Source of the DNA: Bacillota bacterium
GTDB taxonomy: Bacteria > Bacillota > Clostridia > Christensenellales > UMGS416
Reading direction: 5' to 3'
Assembly (NCBI GenBank): GCA_023398815.1
Contig: JAEWRW010000031.1
Location: 1-64,000, forward strand
DNA length: 64,000 nt
Shown one piece after another: positions 1 to 8,502 of the stretch. How positions within the stretch are numbered: position 1 is the stretch's first letter; each line of letters opens with the position of its first letter. Under the pieces are notes generated by a model. The model did not search any database, was not told the DNA's origin, and was given only the letters and a program-made list of their open reading frames with translations. The position numbers were made by a program, and so were the translations under genes.

Positions 1-2
1 GC

Positions 3-80
3 TCCCGCTGGGGCACCGTTCCCTACATGAGCATGAAGCATCTGGAAACCTATGAGGTTGACGCCCTGCAGACCAGCTGA
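3..80 (+). CDS. C-terminal end of an upstream gene (partial)
   Basis: The frame is open from the window edge to a TGA at 78-80 and encodes about 25 residues ending EVDALQTS. It has the GC-rich codon use of the neighbouring genes and no competing stop, so it is probably the tail of a real gene entering from the left. The family cannot be told from so short a piece. Confidence 0.5.
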   Translation, partial: SRWGTVPYMSMKHLETYEVDALQTS

Positions 81-130
81 CCGTCAAACCAAGCGAGACA
101 ATTGTGCGAAAAACTATTGACGGTACCTGT

Positions 131-655
131 TCATTTTGGCATATAGATACCGGGAACCATCATGTCTTCCGCATAGGTGAGTTGCGTTTCCTCGTCCTCT
201 GCCTTCACAACCCGAAGGGCGTACAAACCGGCATTGTCCGGGTTTTGCGTGTCCACCGGGACATCTGCGAGGAAAACGATGTAGGTTTGCTCATCCGTTA
301 CGACATCGAAAAACGACGTCATCTCCTTGGTCCTCTTTCCAAGTTCGATGGACTCATACACAGGTCCGATGTCTCCGTCCCACGATGCAACATCGCCTTG
401 AAAAAGCTCAAAGAGGTACTCCGCTCCCGCGTCAAAATCTGCGGTCTCCTCCAGCGCTCTTTTTGAAAACAACCCTTTCAGGGCGTCCTTATCCTGGTTT
501 TCAATGGCTTCCAGCACCTGCTCCAGCCTCTCGTCTGCCAACTCGTCGTCACGATCAACAAAGAATCTTCCTGCCATTGGCACACCGGCCAATGAACAGG
601 AAGTCAATAACAGCATGCTTGCGATCAACAGGAAGGAACGCAATGTCTTACACAT
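131..655 (-). CDS. DUF5104-type lipoprotein
   Basis: A 174-residue protein with a lipoprotein signal peptide: a basic N-terminus, a Leu-rich core and lipobox LLTSC with the acylated Cys near residue 20. It is therefore expected on the outer face of the membrane. The mature part (a helical stretch, ALKGLFS, and a C-terminal GIYMP) resembles the DUF5104 family of Clostridia, whose function is unknown. The ATG is preceded by GGGAGG at a good distance. It is transcribed alone, with its start 225 bp from the end of the MATE gene. Confidence 0.75.
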   Translation of the reverse strand: MCKTLRSFLLIASMLLLTSCSLAGVPMAGRFFVDRDDELADERLEQVLEAIENQDKDALKGLFSKRALEETADFDAGAEYLFELFQGDVASWDGDIGPVYESIELGKRTKEMTSFFDVVTDEQTYIVFLADVPVDTQNPDNAGLYALRVVKAEDEETQLTYAEDMMVPGIYMPK

Positions 656-879
656 AAGGGCCTCCCGTTTGCATATGTATCATGTTTTGTGGTCTCTTGC
701 GCAAAACATCTTTGTAAATCCTTGTTTGCCTGTACCATACTCATTGGAGGATTCTTTGGCATATGGTTTTTGGGGGAGTGTTGACCGACCACCAGCGGTG
801 TGCAAGGGACATGCAAAGAGAATGGAATGCACCGGTTGGCTGCTGGCAAGGAAGCAGCGTCCAGCGCCGCCGCAGACCG

Positions 880-2274
880 TCAGATCTTCCGGTGCTGCCA
901 GCGGCCGGTGCGGAACCGCAGGAAGATGACGACGGAACGGGTGGCCTGGTCAAAGAGGAACGCCGCCCACGCGCCGGTCAGGCCCAGGCCCAGTGTCACC
1001 ATGCCCAGGTACCCCGCGCCCACGCGCACGATGCCCACGCCAAGGACGGTGGCCACCAGCGGCCACACCGTGTCGCCGGCCCCGCGCAGCCCGCCGCTGA
1101 TGATGAGCTGGCTCGTCTGGAACGGCACCATGAGGGCTCCCAGCCACAGCACGTTCATCGAGACCGCCACCACCGCCTGGTCGGCGGTGAAGAGCCGGGA
1201 GATGGGGCCGGGGAAGGCGATTAGCACGACGGTGAACACGATGGAGGTGACCATGCCGATGCGGCGGGTTTCCTTGAGGTAGGCGTTGGCCAGCGCCGGG
1301 TCGCCGGCACCCAGTGTCCGCCCGGCCAGCGAGGTGGCCGCCGCGCCTAGTGCCGCGCCGAAGTTGAACACCAGACCCTGGATGTTCATGTTGATGGTGT
1401 GGGCCGCCAGCGACACATCGCCCAGGTCGGCCACCAGCTTGGAGAAGATGAGCAGCCCCGCCCGCATGGCGAGCTGCTCCAGCGCGGCGGGGAAGCCGAT
1501 GTACACGAGCTTGCCCAGGGCCGCGAAGTCGGGCCGGACGATGTCACGGGCGTTGAGGCGAATGGCCAGGCGGCTGTTGTTGAGCATGGCATAGAGCGCC
1601 ATGACCAGAGCCACGGCCTTGGCCACCAGCTGGGCGATGGCCACCCCCAGCACCCCCAGGTGGGAGAAGGAGAACGGCAGATACACCAGCGCGAAGCCCA
1701 CGATGACGTTGACGATGTTGGACGCGAGGTTGTAAACGGCGGGGATGCGGGTGTTGCCAGCGCCGCGCACCAGCGCCGACACCGCCGCCGGAACGGCCTG
1801 CAGCATGACGCCCAGGGCGCTGTATTGCATGTAGAGCACCGCGTCATCGAGGTAGGAGGGCTGGGCACCCATGAAGAGCACCAGCTCCCGCGAATAGAAG
1901 AAGGTGATGAGGCCGATGACCACGCCCACGATGGTGTTGAGCCACAGCGTCAGCGCGCTGATTTTCTTGGCTTGGGCGACGTTGTCTGCCCCAATGGCAC
2001 GGGCCACCAGTGCCGTGCCGCCCACATTGAAGGCCTGAAAGAAGATGAAGCTGACGAGGACGGGCTGGGTGGTAATGCCCACGGCAGCCAATGCGTTGGT
2101 GCCGATGTGCCCCACCATGATCATATTGACCATGCCCAGCAGCGACACCAGCATCAGCTCCACCACCACCGGCCAGGCCAGGTCGATGATGGTACGGCGC
2201 ATCTGCATCTTGGTGGGCAGCGCGGGCGGCAGTTCGGTTTGCGGGGGGTCAACCAGTTCAGACATATCGGACAA
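880..2274 (-). CDS. MATE family multidrug/Na+ antiporter
   Basis: A 464-residue polytopic membrane protein of normal MATE length with about 12 hydrophobic helices in two similar halves. N-half landmarks include WPVVVELMLVSLLGMVN, MVGHIGTNALAAVG and FQAFNVGGTALVARAIGA. Family members export cationic drugs or metabolites in exchange for Na+ or H+. The likely start is TTG at 2274, with GAGGG seven bases upstream; the next ATG at 2265 is too far from it. It appears monocistronic. The substrate cannot be predicted. Confidence 0.9.
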   Translation of the reverse strand: MSDMSELVDPPQTELPPALPTKMQMRRTIIDLAWPVVVELMLVSLLGMVNMIMVGHIGTNALAAVGITTQPVLVSFIFFQAFNVGGTALVARAIGADNVAQAKKISALTLWLNTIVGVVIGLITFFYSRELVLFMGAQPSYLDDAVLYMQYSALGVMLQAVPAAVSALVRGAGNTRIPAVYNLASNIVNVIVGFALVYLPFSFSHLGVLGVAIAQLVAKAVALVMALYAMLNNSRLAIRLNARDIVRPDFAALGKLVYIGFPAALEQLAMRAGLLIFSKLVADLGDVSLAAHTINMNIQGLVFNFGAALGAAATSLAGRTLGAGDPALANAYLKETRRIGMVTSIVFTVVLIAFPGPISRLFTADQAVVAVSMNVLWLGALMVPFQTSQLIISGGLRGAGDTVWPLVATVLGVGIVRVGAGYLGMVTLGLGLTGAWAAFLFDQATRSVVIFLRFRTGRWQHRKI

Positions 2275-2343
2275 TGCGATTCCCTCTTCCTCTCATATGG
2301 CACCGTTGCAACGGCCGCCCGGCAGAGGGCAGTCAAGCCACAG

Positions 2344-2371
2344 TATAGCACTTTGGCGGGGGGAAGCAACC
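2344..2371 (-). promoter_or_regulatory. Probable promoter of the MATE gene
   Basis: On the minus strand, TTGCTT (2366-2371), a 16-bp spacer and TATACT (2344-2349) with an extended TGC just upstream. This lies about 70 bp before the MATE start codon. I see no gene in the rest of the 2275-2683 gap apart from the hairpin near 2600. Confidence 0.45.
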
Positions 2372-2590
2372 GATGGGCCTGGACGATGGCGTTGTCTATA
2401 CAAACGGAAGAGCGATTGGGAGACGCCTGGATACACGTTTTCGCGCGGATTATGGACGGTTGCAAAATGATGATGTTTCGTATTAACAGTTTGGCAACAT
2501 TTCCAAAACGGTGAATTTGACCCTGTTACACTGCGACTCTATACTGGTTATGGCAGGGATTCCTCAGAGGCGGCCCCTTGGGATAATAAC

Positions 2591-2624
2591 ATCACGCGCC
2601 AGCCCATTGGAGCTGGCGCGTGAT
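2591..2624 (-). terminator. Hairpin terminator after the M29 aminopeptidase
   Basis: A perfect 13-bp stem (2591-2603 with 2612-2624) and an 8-base loop, 60 bp past the aminopeptidase stop codon. The U-tract is weak on both strands. Assignment to the aminopeptidase is from position. Confidence 0.6.
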
Positions 2625-2683
2625 TTCGTGTTTACTGTGAAGCGTATCTCGCCCCACGAGACAATCGGCGGGAACCTTTGACG

Positions 2684-3799
2684 TCACACCAAATTCTCCG
2701 GGTTCAGGCAATCGAGCTCGGGCAGCACGAAGCGGCCATCCTTACGGATGAGCACATCGTCAAACCAGAGCTCGCCGCCGCCGTATTCCGGTGTCTGGAT
2801 CAAGACCAAATCCCAGTGGATGGCACTCTTGTTGCCGTTGAAGGCCTCGTCGTAGGCGCTGCCGGGCGTCAGGTGGATGGACCCGGCGATCTTCTCATCA
2901 AAGAGCGTGTCCTTCATGGCGCTGGTGATGTAGGGGTTGACGCCGATGGCGAACTCGCCCACGTAGCGGGCACCCTCGTCGGTGTCGAGGATGTTGTTGA
3001 TGAGCTCGGTGTTGTTGCCGGTAGCCTCCACGATCTTGCCGTTCTCAAAACGGAAGCGGATGTCCTCAAACGTCGCGCCGTTGTAGAGGGAGGGCGTGTT
3101 GTAATGGATGGTGCCATTCAAGGAATCGCGCACCGGGGCGGTAAAGACCTCGCCGTCGGGGATGTTGAGCGCGCCGTCGCACTTGATGGCGGCAAAGCCC
3201 TTGATGGAGAAGCTAAGGTCGGTGTCCCGGGCGGTGAGGCGCACCCGGTCGGTGCGCTGCATGAGATCGACCAGCTTGTCCATGGCGCGGCTCATCTTGG
3301 CATAATCGAGGCAGCACACCTTGAAGTAGTAGTCCTCAAAGGCGTCGGTGGACATGCCGGCCATCTGCGCCATGCCCTGGGAGGGATAGCGCAGCACCAC
3401 CCAGCGGGTCTGGGGCACGCGGATCTTGCCGTGCACGCGCTCATTGTAGATGCGCATGTACTGTGCCATCTTCTCGGCGGGCACGTCGGCGTATTCCGAG
3501 GCGTTGTTGCCGCCCCGCACGCCGATGTAGCACTGCATCTGGGCCATCAAGGCCCCGTCGTTGTCGGCCCAGGTCGTCAGGCTCTGTTCAGTGCCGCCGA
3601 GGATGAGCTCCCGCAGCACGCGGCGGTCGCGCAGCCACACGTGGGGGTTGCCCCCGGCGGCGCTGACGGCCTTCACGAGCTCGTTCACGAACTCCAGGTG
3701 GTCACCGAACATCTCGATGAGCACGTGTTCACCGGGCTTCACCCGGCAGGAGAAGTTGACCAGGTTGCCGGCCAACGTTGTCAATCTGGGGTCTTTCAT
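2684..3799 (-). CDS. M29 family aminopeptidase (AmpS/thermophilic aminopeptidase)
   Basis: A 371-residue cytoplasmic metallo-aminopeptidase. It starts MKDPRLTTLAGNLVNFSC and has the family motifs ERVHGKIRVPQTRWVV, NIPDGEVFTAPV (Glu ligand region), EFAIGVNPYI and IHLTPGSAYD, followed by HWDLVLIQ near the C-terminus. Length is typical of M29. ATG 3799 was chosen because AGGAGG sits seven bases upstream; the frame stays open further upstream but without homology. It is expected to remove N-terminal residues from peptides with two divalent metal ions. Confidence 0.92.
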   Translation of the reverse strand: MKDPRLTTLAGNLVNFSCRVKPGEHVLIEMFGDHLEFVNELVKAVSAAGGNPHVWLRDRRVLRELILGGTEQSLTTWADNDGALMAQMQCYIGVRGGNNASEYADVPAEKMAQYMRIYNERVHGKIRVPQTRWVVLRYPSQGMAQMAGMSTDAFEDYYFKVCCLDYAKMSRAMDKLVDLMQRTDRVRLTARDTDLSFSIKGFAAIKCDGALNIPDGEVFTAPVRDSLNGTIHYNTPSLYNGATFEDIRFRFENGKIVEATGNNTELINNILDTDEGARYVGEFAIGVNPYITSAMKDTLFDEKIAGSIHLTPGSAYDEAFNGNKSAIHWDLVLIQTPEYGGGELWFDDVLIRKDGRFVLPELDCLNPENLV

Positions 3800-3913
3800 G
3801 GCATCCTCCTGTGCAATACGCCGGAAAACCGGCCGATGGCACCAGTATAACCCGGAAGGCTTGTTTTTCCAACTCCTGTTGTGCGATGATGGGGGAAAGT
3901 GCGGAGGAGACAC

Positions 3914-4486
3914 ATGGAGCGGGCGATCTTCTTTGACCTGCAGGGCACGTTGGGTGGTGACGCGATGGGCGACATCTGCGACTTCACCTTTTTTCCCTTC
4001 GCGGCGGAGGCCATCGCCGCGGCGCGGCAGGCAGGGTACCGGGCGCTGGTCGTCACCAACCAAAGCCACATTGCCAGGGGCCTGCTCACGCTGGAGGAAT
4101 TCTGGCGGCGGGCCAGTGCGCTGGGCCATGAGCTGGCGGCGCAGGGTGCGCCGTGGGACGGCGTCTACTGCTGCCCCCACCGCAAGGGGGATGGCTGCGA
4201 CTGCAAGAAGCCGCTGCCTAGGCTGGCCCTGCAGGCGGCGGTGGATTGGAAGCTCGATCTGCCCACCTGCTGGGTGGTGGGCGATACCGGCTCGGCCGAC
4301 GTGGGGCTGGCCCGGCGCATTGGCGCGGGTGCCGTGCTGGTGTTGACCGGTGGAGGTTTGGGCTCGGTGGGGGAGCATCGCCATCGCTGGCAGGAATATG
4401 AGGCCGACCACATCGCCGCCGACGCACTGGCGGCAGTACGCTGGATTGTGGCGCGGGCGAGTAACGGGACGGGGGAGGAGTCATAA
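3914..4486 (+). CDS. HAD-IIIA phosphatase, GmhB/HisB-like, with altered catalytic motif
   Basis: A 190-residue protein related to D-glycero-D-manno-heptose bisphosphatases and histidinol-phosphatases. Visible motifs are the nucleophile FFDLQGTLGG (Asp8), motif II VVTNQS, the zinc-binding loop CCPHRKGDGCDCKKP and motif IV VVGDTGSADV. The canonical DxDGT reads DxQGT, so the general acid/base Asp is Gln10. ATG 3914 follows GGAGGA; a GTG five codons earlier would put that site inside the gene. It ends 3 bp before the next gene, so the two are probably co-transcribed. Confidence 0.85.
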   Translation: MERAIFFDLQGTLGGDAMGDICDFTFFPFAAEAIAAARQAGYRALVVTNQSHIARGLLTLEEFWRRASALGHELAAQGAPWDGVYCCPHRKGDGCDCKKPLPRLALQAAVDWKLDLPTCWVVGDTGSADVGLARRIGAGAVLVLTGGGLGSVGEHRHRWQEYEADHIAADALAAVRWIVARASNGTGEES

Positions 4487-4489
4487 ACC

Positions 4490-5518
4490 ATGAGCGAGCA
4501 CGCCGCTGTGGATTACTTGCTGGCACACGCCGGGCCGTCCATCCGCTACCGCCTGCGGCGGGAGGTGCTGGCCGAGCCGACGGACAGCCCGGGCATGGCA
4601 GCCCTGCAACAGGAGATTCTGGCCGACGAGCGGATAAAGGCCCAGCTTGCCCTGCGTCAACCCGATGGCTGGCTGGGCGGAACCTTCCACGGCTGGAACG
4701 AACCGGAGAGTGCCGTGCGGTATCTCACCGAACTGGGGGTGGAGGGCAGTCACCCGGTCATTCGCGGGGCGCTGGACGCTCTGACCGCCCGGGGTGACCG
4801 CTTCGACGATGGCAGCCTTGCCCGGGTGGGCAAGTGGCTGGACGCGGCGGGGGTGGGTGGGTCACGCATGATCCTAGCTTGTGTGTTTGCCTACGCCGGG
4901 GCAGAGGACGCGCCGGTGGTGGCCGAGCAGATACCGGAAGCGCTGGCGGGGTTCGCCTTCGCCGCCGGGGTGGGGGGCATGGAGAAGGTTTGCCGCCCCC
5001 ACCGGGACGGTAAGCTGGTGTTCCGCGATGGTGTGCACTGGCCCAGCATCTACCACCTGCGGTTGCTGGCGCTGACCCGCGGCTGGCGCACGGCGGAGAA
5101 CCTGGCCACCGTGGCCGCGGCGGTGCAGCGGCTGACGGCACTCTCGCCCCTCCCGCCCATCAAACTGCTTCATGGCAGCCAGGTGGTGGGGCCGGCGGCG
5201 ATCTACATGAATGACTTCGCCTCCACCCCTGAGAATCTCACCCCAGCAGAGTGGATGCAGTGGTTCCACCGCACCGAGCTGCTGGCCCGGCTGGGCATCG
5301 CGGGGCGGTCACCGGCGGTGGCGCGGCAACTCGCATGGTTGCGTGGCGAGCTTGACGCTCACGAGGGGCTGTTCACCCGCCCGCTGTCCCATCCGTACTT
5401 CACCAAGTGGTCGCAGTACATGGGCCTGGCGCTGGAGCCCGACTGGAAGCGCCGGGACGCGCGGGTGTGTGACCTCACGTTCCGCAGCGTGTTGATGCTG
5501 CACCATGGGGCGCGGTAA
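4490..5518 (+). CDS. Conserved hypothetical protein, all-helical
   Basis: A 342-residue soluble protein that I could not assign to a named family. It is rich in Ala, Leu and Trp with repeated helix-like segments, resembling the alpha-alpha repeats of prenyltransferase or terpene-cyclase toroids (VRYLTELGVEGSHPVIRGALDAL). The C-terminal part has YMNDFASTPENLTPAEWMQW and ends in basic, aromatic-rich sequence. ATG 4490 follows GGGGGAGGAG and lies 3 bp after the HAD gene, indicating translational coupling. Function unknown. Confidence 0.7.
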   Translation: MSEHAAVDYLLAHAGPSIRYRLRREVLAEPTDSPGMAALQQEILADERIKAQLALRQPDGWLGGTFHGWNEPESAVRYLTELGVEGSHPVIRGALDALTARGDRFDDGSLARVGKWLDAAGVGGSRMILACVFAYAGAEDAPVVAEQIPEALAGFAFAAGVGGMEKVCRPHRDGKLVFRDGVHWPSIYHLRLLALTRGWRTAENLATVAAAVQRLTALSPLPPIKLLHGSQVVGPAAIYMNDFASTPENLTPAEWMQWFHRTELLARLGIAGRSPAVARQLAWLRGELDAHEGLFTRPLSHPYFTKWSQYMGLALEPDWKRRDARVCDLTFRSVLMLHHGAR

Positions 5519-5549
5519 AGAGATTCCTCTTGGATAAGAAGTGTGCTTT

Positions 5550-5575
5550 GCAGCCGTAAATATGGTTGCGGCTGC
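5550..5575. terminator. Possible terminator hairpin
   Basis: A 10-bp stem (one G-U) with a 6-base loop, 31 bp after the stop of the gene ending at 5518. There is no clear U-tract, so a terminator role is tentative. Confidence 0.35.
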
Positions 5576-5608
5576 TGCAGACGGTCACAGCAGGTACTCA
5601 ATAGCACC

Positions 5609-6241
5609 TTAGTCTGAGTTTCCAAAGATGAACAGAATGCACATGCCGTTGCTGACAACGGCTTCCATTCGGTGCGTTGCCCACGAAAACGCAGAATGAT
5701 GCCGGCATATGTCTGGATCAATTTTCACAAGATACCGGGGTGCCAGTAGGAAAGATGGTTGCTGCAATCCAAGAAGGCCGTCGCTGACTCCGTCAAAAAA
5801 GCTCTTAGTGTCATCGTACAGTTTCTTTTTATAGGAATCGTGCTGTTCTTTGGTGTAGAACGAATAATTCCCCACTGCTTCATAGCAAATCGAATCATAG
5901 ATTCCGCCATCAGCCAGAAATTCTACTGTAACCTTGGCCGAGAACACCATGTGTTTCAACAAATCCCTTGATGGAGAAAGGCTACCCCACCCAATGTCAT
6001 CGACCACGGAGCAAATGAATCTGTTTTTGATTGCTTGGCATATGGACTGCTCCACATCGTTGCCACCAGAGAGATGTTCGGTGAGATCGTAGAATTCTGC
6101 AGCAAGCGTTTCTCCATATGCAAAGTATTCACCATAACTAAGGGACAACTCGTCTAGCAGTCCGTGCAAAACACCGCTGAAGTAAAGCGTTCGGGCTCCT
6201 TCTTTCTCATACAGCCTGATCAACTCTGTTTGAATGGCCAA
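5609..6241 (-). CDS. Hypothetical protein, lower GC than its neighbours
   Basis: A 210-residue soluble protein with no motif I recognise. It is rich in Tyr, Phe and Ser (GEYFAYGETLAAEFYDLTEH) and its DNA is visibly more AT-rich than either flank, suggesting recent acquisition. The likely start is TTG 6241 with AGGTGG upstream. A TGC-TATACT extended -10 lies about 50 bp further upstream on the minus strand, next to an ACACTTAGTGT palindrome. It sits alone between the 4490 gene and htpG. Confidence 0.6.
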   Translation of the reverse strand: MAIQTELIRLYEKEGARTLYFSGVLHGLLDELSLSYGEYFAYGETLAAEFYDLTEHLSGGNDVEQSICQAIKNRFICSVVDDIGWGSLSPSRDLLKHMVFSAKVTVEFLADGGIYDSICYEAVGNYSFYTKEQHDSYKKKLYDDTKSFFDGVSDGLLGLQQPSFLLAPRYLVKIDPDICRHHSAFSWATHRMEAVVSNGMCILFIFGNSD

Positions 6242-6371
6242 TGCATCCCACCACCTGCAAAAGAGTAAGGGGTTCTTCTTTCAGCTCAGTATAGCATGGA
6301 ACACTTAGTGTGTTTCGCATCCTTATCAAAGTGTTTTTCATTTGCTGCTACTAGATTTCGTTTGTGTAGAG

Positions 6372-6404
6372 AAACACCCGCCGGACACTGTCCGGCGGGT
6401 GTTT
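6372..6404 (-). terminator. Intrinsic terminator of htpG
   Basis: A perfect 14-bp GC-rich stem (6372-6385 with 6391-6404) and a 5-base loop, starting 15 bp after the htpG stop. The arms end in AAAC/GTTT and the minus-strand transcript continues into a U/C-rich stretch. Confidence 0.8.
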
Positions 6405-6418
6405 CATATCAGGCGAAG

Positions 6419-8335
6419 CTAAACCAGCTTCTCCAGCAGTTTGGTGCTGCGCTCCACAAACTTCGTCAGGGCCTCCGGCTCCAGCGGGCGGTGGCAGAGC
6501 ATCGCGAGGTCATGCAGCTGCCCGGCCAGCAGGGCGGCGTCCTCGCCGTCGGCTTCTGCGGCCGCCAGGTCAGCCAAGCGGCGCACCAGGGCGTGGTCGG
6601 TGTTGAGCACCAGCGTCTCCTGGGTGGGGAAGGCCATCCCCTCCATGCCGCCAAACATCCGGCTCATCTCCTGCATGCGGCGGCTTTCCTCCCCCAGCAG
6701 CACCAGGGCGGGCATACCGGCCTCGCCCAGGGCCTCAAACTGCACCTGAATGGCGGGGTTCACGCCCTTGACGGCCTTTTCGGCGGCTTCGCGGGCAGAG
6801 AGTTCCAGCGCCGTGCCCTCGTCGTTCTTGAGCGCGTCGGTCAGCTCCGCGTCGATGCGGCGGAAGTGCGTGTCCTCGAGCTTCATCTCCAGGAAGGAGA
6901 TGAAGTGGTTGTCAATCATGGTGTTGAGCTCGACGGCGTTCAGCCCCTTCTGGCGGAAGAGCCCGATGTACTGTGCCTGCTGCTTGGGGTCGCTCACGTA
7001 GTAGACGACCTTGTGCTCATGGGTGTGGGTATGCTCGTGGTCGCCGTGGGGCTCGGTGTGCTCCTCGCTCTCCACCCGGGCAAACTCGTCGAGGTATTCC
7101 TGCACGGTCTTGTAGTCGCCGTGGATGGTCTTGAAGACGATGGCGTCCTTCATCTGGTCGTAGAACTTCTCGTCCCGCAGGCAGCCAAACTTGATGAACG
7201 GGTGGATGGAATCCCAATACTGGCAGTAGCGCTCGCGGTCCTCATTGAAGAGCGCCAGCAGCCGGTCGGCCACCTTGCGGGTGATGTAGCCGGAGAGCTT
7301 GCGCACGGTGCCGTCGTTCTGCAGGAAGCTGCGGCTCACGTTCAAAGGCAGGTCGGGGCAGTCGATGCAGCCCTTCAGCAGCAGCAGGTATTCGGGGATG
7401 ATCTCCTTGATGTTGTCGGCCACAAACACCTGGTTGCAGTAGAGTTTGACCTGCCCTTCGGCGCTGTCAAACTCGTGCTTGAGCTTGGGGAAGTAGAGAA
7501 TGCCCTTGAGCGTGAAAGGATAGTCCACATTGAGGTGCACCCAGAAGAGCGGCTCCTCGTAGTCTTGGAACACCTGGTGGTAGAAGGCCTTGTATTCCTC
7601 CTCGGTGCAGTCCCGGGCGTTCTTCTGCCACAGGGGCACGGTGGTGTTGAGGGGCTTCGGGGCCTCCGCCTCTTTGTCCTCAGCAGCCTGCTTGCGGTCG
7701 GCTTCGGCGTCCACCAGTGTGAGCTCATAGGGCAGGAAGCGGAAGTACTTGGTCAGCACCTCCCGCACTTTCCAGGCGTCCAGGTACTCGGCCGAGTCCT
7801 CGGCGATCGTCAGCGTCACCGTGGTGCCGCGGGTGGTGCGGTCGCCGGCGTCCATGCTGTAATCGAGGCCGCCTTCGCTCGTCCAGCGCACGGCTTCAGC
7901 CCCGGGCTGGAAGGACAGGGTGTTGATCTCCACCTTCTCAGACACCATGAAGGCCGAGTAGAACCCCAGGCCGAAGTGGCCGATGATCTGGGCGTCCTCG
8001 CCCTTATCCTTGTAGCGCTCCAGAAATTCCTTGGCGCCGGAGAAGGCGATTTGGTTGATGTAGCGGCGCACCTCGTCGTCGGTCATGCCGATGCCGTTGT
8101 CGGCGATGGCGATGGTGCGGGCTTCCTTGTCCACCGTCACGGCCACGCGGAACACCTCATCCTCGGGCAGGTCGGCCTCGCCCACGTTCGCCAGCTTCTG
8201 CAGCTTCACAATGGCGTCGTTGGCGTTGGAGACGAGCTCCCGCAGGAAGATGTCCTTCTCGGAGTACAGCCATTTCTTGATGATGGGAAAGATGTTGTCG
8301 GTACTGATGCTGATGTTGCCGGCTTCCACTGGCAT
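6419..8335 (-). CDS. htpG: Molecular chaperone HtpG (bacterial Hsp90)
   Basis: A 638-residue ATP-dependent cytosolic chaperone of full family length. N-terminal GHKL ATPase motifs are present: FLRELVSNANDAI, IADNGIGMTDDEV and GHFGLGFYSAFMV. Middle-domain motifs include YFPKLKHEFD and GCIDCPDLPLNVSRSFLQ. Start ATG 8335 (MPVEAGNISI) is preceded by GGGGGAG. An unusual His-rich segment at about residues 421-442 lies in the middle domain. Expression is controlled by a perfect CIRCE operator about 100 bp upstream, so HrcA repression is expected. Confidence 0.97.
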   Translation of the reverse strand: MPVEAGNISISTDNIFPIIKKWLYSEKDIFLRELVSNANDAIVKLQKLANVGEADLPEDEVFRVAVTVDKEARTIAIADNGIGMTDDEVRRYINQIAFSGAKEFLERYKDKGEDAQIIGHFGLGFYSAFMVSEKVEINTLSFQPGAEAVRWTSEGGLDYSMDAGDRTTRGTTVTLTIAEDSAEYLDAWKVREVLTKYFRFLPYELTLVDAEADRKQAAEDKEAEAPKPLNTTVPLWQKNARDCTEEEYKAFYHQVFQDYEEPLFWVHLNVDYPFTLKGILYFPKLKHEFDSAEGQVKLYCNQVFVADNIKEIIPEYLLLLKGCIDCPDLPLNVSRSFLQNDGTVRKLSGYITRKVADRLLALFNEDRERYCQYWDSIHPFIKFGCLRDEKFYDQMKDAIVFKTIHGDYKTVQEYLDEFARVESEEHTEPHGDHEHTHTHEHKVVYYVSDPKQQAQYIGLFRQKGLNAVELNTMIDNHFISFLEMKLEDTHFRRIDAELTDALKNDEGTALELSAREAAEKAVKGVNPAIQVQFEALGEAGMPALVLLGEESRRMQEMSRMFGGMEGMAFPTQETLVLNTDHALVRRLADLAAAEADGEDAALLAGQLHDLAMLCHRPLEPEALTKFVERSTKLLEKLV

Positions 8336-8430
8336 GTGTGTTCTCCCCCTTTTGCGGATTGTGTGGATTGGCGCCGCGTGGTCGCGGCGGAAATGACGCG
8401 TGAGCCCCCCCGGCTTGCCCGGGCAAGGTG

Positions 8431-8457
8431 TTAGCACTCTCGCGTGGAGAGTGCTAA
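8431..8457 (-). promoter_or_regulatory. CIRCE operator (HrcA binding site)
   Basis: An exact consensus inverted repeat, TTAGCACTC, 9 bp, GAGTGCTAA, lying directly downstream of the htpG -10 box. CIRCE is the HrcA operator that normally controls groESL and dnaK operons. Confidence 0.97.
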
Positions 8458-8460
8458 TAT

Positions 8461-8489
8461 ACTGTAGTGCGATTTTCCAAGGTTGTCAA
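8461..8489 (-). promoter_or_regulatory. htpG promoter (SigA type)
   Basis: On the minus strand, TTGACA (8484-8489), 17 bp, then TACAGT (8461-8466). The CIRCE element begins at about the transcription start, as is usual for HrcA-regulated promoters. Confidence 0.85.
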
Positions 8490-8502
8490 GATGGGGAAGG
8501 GG

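Noticed and set aside
6296..8434. Long open frame antisense to htpG
   Set aside because: Long antisense frames are common in GC-rich coding DNA. It lacks a ribosome site and its composition simply mirrors the third-position GC of htpG.
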